DNA of 64,000 bases from NCBI RefSeq assembly GCF_009811315.1, contig NZ_BLID01000009.1:124001-188000 (forward strand). Reading direction: 5' to 3'. Of this stretch, positions 60,242 through 64,000 are shown piece after piece. Positions within the stretch are counted from its first letter, which is position 1; each line of letters starts with the position of its first letter. The position numbers and the translations under genes are program-made. This DNA comes from Vibrio atypicus (GTDB taxonomy: Bacteria; Pseudomonadota; Gammaproteobacteria; Enterobacterales; Vibrionaceae). The notes beneath the pieces were generated by a model, which did not search any database, was not told the DNA's origin, and saw nothing but the letters and a program-made list of their open reading frames with translations.

Positions 60242-61888
60242 ATGAATCAAGAAAGCTGGTGTTCTGTAACACCGCAGTACTCTCAATTTGATGGCCTTCT
60301 TCAGCAATTTAACTCGTTAAAGCCTGTTGATTTCCTTGAAATTCAACCAAGACTTAAACAATCACTTGCAACCTTCACTCAGCTGAAAGGATTCACGCGA
60401 GCTCTCATTATCAATTCTATCGATAATGCTTTCTATCGTGATCTCATCAAACAAGCACTCGAGCAACAAGAGTCAGTGCGTAATGTACACCTTACTGAAT
60501 CTCTAACAGCAGAGAGTTTACTCGGTTCATATCTTTGTAATGAGCAAGGCGATATAGTTACTCGCAACGATGGCTTATTACATAAAGCGAATGGTGGCTA
60601 TCTAATTATTCCTGTTAACTTGGTTCTCGCCAATCCGGTAAGTTGGCAAGCATTGAAAACAGCCCTACTAGGCCAAGCCTGCAGTCCTGTAAATGTTAAC
60701 CCTCGTCGTATCCCAAAAGAGACACCATCACAGACTTTTGACGTAAAAGCGATCATTGTTGGCGATCGACATCAGATTTCAGATTTAGAGTATTTAGATT
60801 CTGAGCTATATAATGGCTTATCTCTCTACACAGAAATAGAGAACGAATTGGCTTTTAACGAAGAAAGTGCTGAGCGTCTCTTTAGTTACCTTTCTTGGAT
60901 TATTCAACAAAATCAACTACCAACATTAAGCTTCAATGCCCTACACCGCTTACTAATTGCCGGTGCTCGTTATACCGAAGATCAAGAATATATGCCGATT
61001 GAAACTCTTTGGTATTTAGCTCTATTCCAAGAAGCCGCTTTAACAAGCAACGGAAAACAGCTAGAAGCAAAAGATATTGATACGGCGCTAAACAATAAAT
61101 ACCACCGAGAGTCATACTTACCAGAACGTGCGCTTGCTGATATTACTGCCGGCCAAGTCATTATCGAAACTCAAGGCGAAAGTGTTGGGCAAGTTAATGG
61201 CCTTACAGTTATTGATGTTCCGGGTCACCCGATGTCTTACGGTGAGCCTGCGCGAATTTCATGCGTTATTCACTTTGGCGATGGTGATATCTCTGACGTT
61301 GAGCGTAAAGCGGAGCTAGGCGGTAATTTACATGCAAAAGGTATGATGATCATGCAAGCGTTCGTGAGTAGCGCATTGCAACTCGATGAGCCCCTGCCTT
61401 ATTCTGCATCAGTTGTATTCGAGCAATCGTATAGCGAAGTTGATGGAGACAGTGCAACCCTCGCTGAGCTTTGCTCATTTGTGAGCGCCCTATCTGAATA
61501 TCCAATTGATCAACAAATTGCCGTTACCGGTGCAGTAGACCAATTTGGACGTGTGCAAGCGGTAGGCGGTTTAAATGAAAAAATTGAAGGCTTCTATCAC
61601 GTATGTAAGCATCAAGGTTTAACGGGTGAGCAAGGCGTCATTTTGCCGAAAACAAACCTCAAACACCTTGCCCTCAATCAAGACGTGGTAGACAGCATTA
61701 AGAATGGTCAATTCCATATCTGGTCTGTATCGACGGTTGATGAAGCAATCCCATTAATTATGGGTAAGCCTTTCCGCGGTGATGACGAAGAAAGTGTCAT
61801 TCGTAAAATAGCGGAACGAATTGAAAACTTTGAAAAACATGAACATCCGCAAGGATTTGTGGAGCGCATCAAAAACTGGTTTCTATAA
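60242..61888 (+). CDS. lonH: Lon-like protease LonH (YcbZ family)
   Basis: 548 aa. N-terminal degenerate ATPase region (no clear Walker A) and a C-terminal Lon protease domain: catalytic Ser404 in EVDGDSATLAEL and Lys447 in VGGLNEKIEGF. The gene order matP-lonH-fabA-rmf is the same as matP-ycbZ-fabA-rmf of E. coli. ATP-independent or AAA-assisted proteolysis is expected; substrates unknown. Acidic tail with coiled part at the end. Confidence 0.92.
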   Translation: MNQESWCSVTPQYSQFDGLLQQFNSLKPVDFLEIQPRLKQSLATFTQLKGFTRALIINSIDNAFYRDLIKQALEQQESVRNVHLTESLTAESLLGSYLCNEQGDIVTRNDGLLHKANGGYLIIPVNLVLANPVSWQALKTALLGQACSPVNVNPRRIPKETPSQTFDVKAIIVGDRHQISDLEYLDSELYNGLSLYTEIENELAFNEESAERLFSYLSWIIQQNQLPTLSFNALHRLLIAGARYTEDQEYMPIETLWYLALFQEAALTSNGKQLEAKDIDTALNNKYHRESYLPERALADITAGQVIIETQGESVGQVNGLTVIDVPGHPMSYGEPARISCVIHFGDGDISDVERKAELGGNLHAKGMMIMQAFVSSALQLDEPLPYSASVVFEQSYSEVDGDSATLAELCSFVSALSEYPIDQQIAVTGAVDQFGRVQAVGGLNEKIEGFYHVCKHQGLTGEQGVILPKTNLKHLALNQDVVDSIKNGQFHIWSVSTVDEAIPLIMGKPFRGDDEESVIRKIAERIENFEKHEHPQGFVERIKNWFL

Positions 61889-61927
61889 TGTAAATTTTCA
61901 TTAGAAAGAGACTGGTTGGAGTTGTTT

Positions 61928-61945
61928 AGCGTACACGTGTTCACT
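61928..61945. promoter_or_regulatory. FabR-like operator before fabA
   Basis: AGCGTACACGTGTTCACT, close to the FabR palindrome AGCGTACA-N2-TGTNCGCT of unsaturated fatty acid genes, 35 bp before the fabA start codon. Confidence 0.7.
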
Positions 61946-61979
61946 AACATGCTGCTATCAAAATTTGGAGTCATTGATA

Positions 61980-62498
61980 ATGCAAAACAAACGTGAATCA
62001 TATAACCGTGAAGATCTTCTAGCATCAAGCCAAGGTGAGCTGTTCGGTCCTGGCTACCCTCAGCTACCAGCACCAAACATGCTTATGATGGATCGCATCA
62101 GCAAGATGTCTGAAACTGAAGGTGATTTCGGTAAAGGTCTTATCCTTGCTGAGTTAGATATCACACCTGATCTATGGTTCTTTGATTGCCACTTCCCTGG
62201 TGACCCAGTAATGCCTGGCTGTCTAGGCCTAGATGCAATGTGGCAACTAGTTGGCTTCTATCTTGGTTGGGTTGGCGGCAAAGGTAAAGGTCGTGCTCTT
62301 GGTGTTGGCGAAGTTAAATTCACTGGCCAAATCTTGCCAACGGCTAAAAAAGTGACTTACGAAATCCACATGAAGCGTGTAGTTAACCGCAGACTTGTTA
62401 TGGGTCTGGCTGATGGTCGCGTTTTAGTTGATGGTAAAGAAATCTACGTAGCAAAAGATCTTAAAGTTGGTCTGTTCCAAGACACATCTGCATTCTAA
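61980..62498 (+). CDS. fabA: 3-hydroxydecanoyl-ACP dehydratase/isomerase FabA
   Basis: 172 aa from the ATG at 61980, the same length as E. coli FabA; a TTG 15 bp upstream is unlikely. Hot-dog fold; active-site His in FFDCHFPGDPVMPGC and Asp in CLGLDAMWQL; end VGLFQDTSAF as in enterics. It makes the cis double bond that starts unsaturated fatty acid synthesis. FabR-like operator upstream and terminator downstream. Confidence 0.98.
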   Translation: MQNKRESYNREDLLASSQGELFGPGYPQLPAPNMLMMDRISKMSETEGDFGKGLILAELDITPDLWFFDCHFPGDPVMPGCLGLDAMWQLVGFYLGWVGGKGKGRALGVGEVKFTGQILPTAKKVTYEIHMKRVVNRRLVMGLADGRVLVDGKEIYVAKDLKVGLFQDTSAF

Positions 62499-62518
62499 TT
62501 TCTACTGTGTTATTTAAA

Positions 62519-62543
62519 AGCGACTCTCCTGAGTCGTTTTTTT
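62519..62543 (+). terminator. Terminator of fabA
   Basis: CGACTC-TCCT-GAGTCG followed by T7. Confidence 0.92.
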
Positions 62544-62628
62544 GTAATAAAAATATTTAGTTATAGTGCGCTAAGGTGTTTAAGAGCTAAGTTGCTATGT
62601 GGTAGAACGTTCTGAGCTATAAAACAGT

Positions 62629-62649
62629 AAAAGCCCCTTTCGGGGCTTA
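62629..62649. terminator. Terminator of rmf
   Basis: AAGCCCC-TTT-CGGGGCTT stem; on the minus strand it stands about 30 nt after the rmf stop and is followed by T4. Confidence 0.8.
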
Positions 62650-62680
62650 ATTCCTTGTACAGTATATGTAGAGTAAGTCT

Positions 62681-62854
62681 TTATTTGTAGAGACCAGATT
62701 GTTTGTCTTCTCTGGCGTCGCGCCAACCACCAAGCCAATAGGAACGGGCGTCCATCTGTTGATATGGACATGCCTCCATAGAGCGGCCATTTAAACCAGC
62801 CTTATAACCCTGAGATTGCGCCCTTTCCATGCGGTCACGCTTTTGTCTCTTCAT
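62681..62854 (-). CDS. rmf: Ribosome modulation factor Rmf
   Basis: 57 aa from the ATG at 62854 (MKRQKRDRMERAQSQGYKAG), ending two residues longer than E. coli RMF. Conserved GRSMEACPYQ and WLGGWRDAR. It pairs ribosomes into inactive 100S dimers in stationary phase. An earlier in-frame ATG (62872) is probably not used. Confidence 0.96.
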   Translation of the reverse strand: MKRQKRDRMERAQSQGYKAGLNGRSMEACPYQQMDARSYWLGGWRDAREDKQSGLYK

Positions 62855-62964
62855 AGTGTCGTCCTCATACAAGAAAGTGTTTCTAACGTACTACTATTAA
62901 ATTTATGTGGAGTTTTTGTGACTCCACAATTAAGAATCGATCAAAATTGGCGCTTTCACAAGAT

Positions 62965-63002
62965 AAAAAAAAGGCACAGATCCAAAACTGTGAACCTGTG
63001 CC
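62965..63002 (-). terminator. Terminator of the DUF3466 gene
   Basis: GGCACAG / CTGTGCC stem with a long loop, followed by T8 on the minus strand. Confidence 0.75.
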
Positions 63003-63019
63003 CTAGATTAAAAATTAGT

Positions 63020-64000
63020 CTATTTTCTACGGAACCCTAGCAAACCAAGCAGTGTCAGAGACAAAATACCAAAACCTGCACCTTGGCGTTCTACTTTGGT
63101 TACTTCACGTGGGCGAGATTGAATATCACTCGTTGTAGCACCATTAACAGGCACTAGTTTAACCGCTACTAATGAAGAGCCTGCGTTACATGAAGCATCG
63201 ATTGCTGAGCTATCAAAACCACCAGCACAATAATAAGCAGTACCAGATATCACGCCTGCATCGTTAATATCACTTGCGTCAATGACACGGTAATCGTTGT
63301 TAGATGCAATGCCGTAGGTAAGATCATCAATATACCAAGCTTTATTACCTAATGGCGCTTTTGCATCATCGGCAGAAATCGGTGCAATAAACGCGCGTTT
63401 TGATCTTGGCTTACCACCATTTGATTCTTGGTGGCGCTCGAAATCAACTTGGCCAACGACTTCACTGTTGTTATTAATCCCACCAGCAACGCCGTTAGCA
63501 CTGGTAAAGAAGATATCACCTGAAAAGCTTGAAGCGCTTAGCGATGATTTTGTTACGTCACCGACATAAAAAAGCTTGTTTGCATAAGACCCATCAAGTG
63601 GCTCACGATATTTAACGGTACCAATTGCTACACCTTTATCATTAACCGATGTAAGCAGTGAATTCAGGTACTTATCATCATCACTATAGTTAGAAACATA
63701 TGTCTTAGTGACTGTCGTACCATCAATTTTAAACACCGCAGCTTGAGGTAATTCGTCACTATTCGCATCATAACCGACGGCATAAACTCCAGGAGTTGTA
63801 ACATCGGGATCAGTCACATCTGCCACGTCTCGCGCACTACCCTGCGGAATTGAACGGCTGCTAGTACTACCACCAGATGTGATTAAAGTTTGTGTCGCAC
63901 CACCACCAGTCCAGATCGCAGCTTGAGAGCGGAAATCATTGGCATCACTTGTTGTGAAGGAGACACTACCTACATAAAGATCTTGGCTTGGCAGTTTAGA
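63020..64000 (-). CDS. DUF3466 exported repeat protein, cut by window edge
   Basis: At least 327 residues, open through base 64000; the N-terminus is outside the window. The text reads YAVGYDANSDELPQAAVFKID, GVAGGINNNSEVVGQVDF, DASDINDAGVISGTA, the HAF-like 'INxxGxVxG' repeats of DUF3466. A C-terminal anchor region (AGFGILSLTLLGLLGFRRK) looks like a GlyGly-CTERM/rhombosortase-type sorting tail. Surface or periplasmic protein of unknown function. A GTG at 63826 is only an internal codon. Confidence 0.8.
   Translation of the reverse strand, partial: SKLPSQDLYVGSVSFTTSDANDFRSQAAIWTGGGATQTLITSGGSTSSRSIPQGSARDVADVTDPDVTTPGVYAVGYDANSDELPQAAVFKIDGTTVTKTYVSNYSDDDKYLNSLLTSVNDKGVAIGTVKYREPLDGSYANKLFYVGDVTKSSLSASSFSGDIFFTSANGVAGGINNNSEVVGQVDFERHQESNGGKPRSKRAFIAPISADDAKAPLGNKAWYIDDLTYGIASNNDYRVIDASDINDAGVISGTAYYCAGGFDSSAIDASCNAGSSLVAVKLVPVNGATTSDIQSRPREVTKVERQGAGFGILSLTLLGLLGFRRK

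Overview
The window looks like the replication-terminus region of a Vibrio chromosome 1. The evidence is a XerCD dif site at 47008-47035, a matP gene with several matS-like sites around it, and gene blocks familiar from Vibrio (tup, fdh, potABCD with two potD copies, fnr/cco, nosP/vpsS, matP-lonH-fabA-rmf). I cannot fix the species from sequence alone. Comparisons with V. cholerae are from memory and were not searched.

Region 1 (1-22.2 kb) is a formate and tungstate block. A partial tungstate ABC transporter (tupB, tupA) is divergent from an NtrC-type sigma54 activator and its membrane histidine kinase. Next come a MscS channel paired with a membrane-bound AAA ATPase, the ABC-F factor YbiT, an HBM-type chemoreceptor, fdhD, and two operons for a periplasmic Cys-type formate dehydrogenase (DUF3305/DUF3306; Fe-S protein, TorD-like chaperone, FdhX, FdhA, FdhB, FdhC and a small membrane protein). 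I see sigma54 promoters before tupA, the DUF3305 gene and the Fe-S gene, and 17-bp imperfect palindromes shared by the tup and fdh control regions. This suggests one regulon run by the adjacent two-component system.

Region 2 (22.4-43.3 kb) is core physiology: amtB with a textbook sigma54 promoter, the sirtuin cobB, a diguanylate cyclase, potABC-potD-potD with hairpin terminators between cistrons, a Bax-like glucosaminidase, ttcA, uspE, fnr with a perfect FNR box in its own leader, and the cbb3 oxidase set (ccoNOQP, ccoH, ccoI, ccoS). The short genes ccoS and ccoQ are included.

Region 3 (43.6-46.9 kb) holds a small membrane protein, a FIST-domain NO sensor (NosP type) and a hybrid histidine kinase (VpsS type).

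Region 4 (47.0-56.4 kb) is a complete filamentous prophage (inovirus) in dif: regulator, rolling-circle Rep, ssDNA-binding protein, coat proteins including a 32-codon gene, pIII-like, pVI-like and Zot/pI. It also carries an unusual cargo gene that fuses a winged helix, a GHKL ATPase and a DUF4325 STAS-like domain. Two control regions each carry three short repeats at 22-23 bp spacing. A broken copy of the phage end gene lies just past the right att site, which points to an earlier integration.

Region 5 (56.4-64 kb) has an acetyltransferase, an HDOD protein, a secreted TolA domain III-like protein, DUF3634, matP, lonH, fabA (with a FabR-like operator), rmf and a partial DUF3466 surface protein. 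No tRNA, rRNA or CRISPR array was seen.
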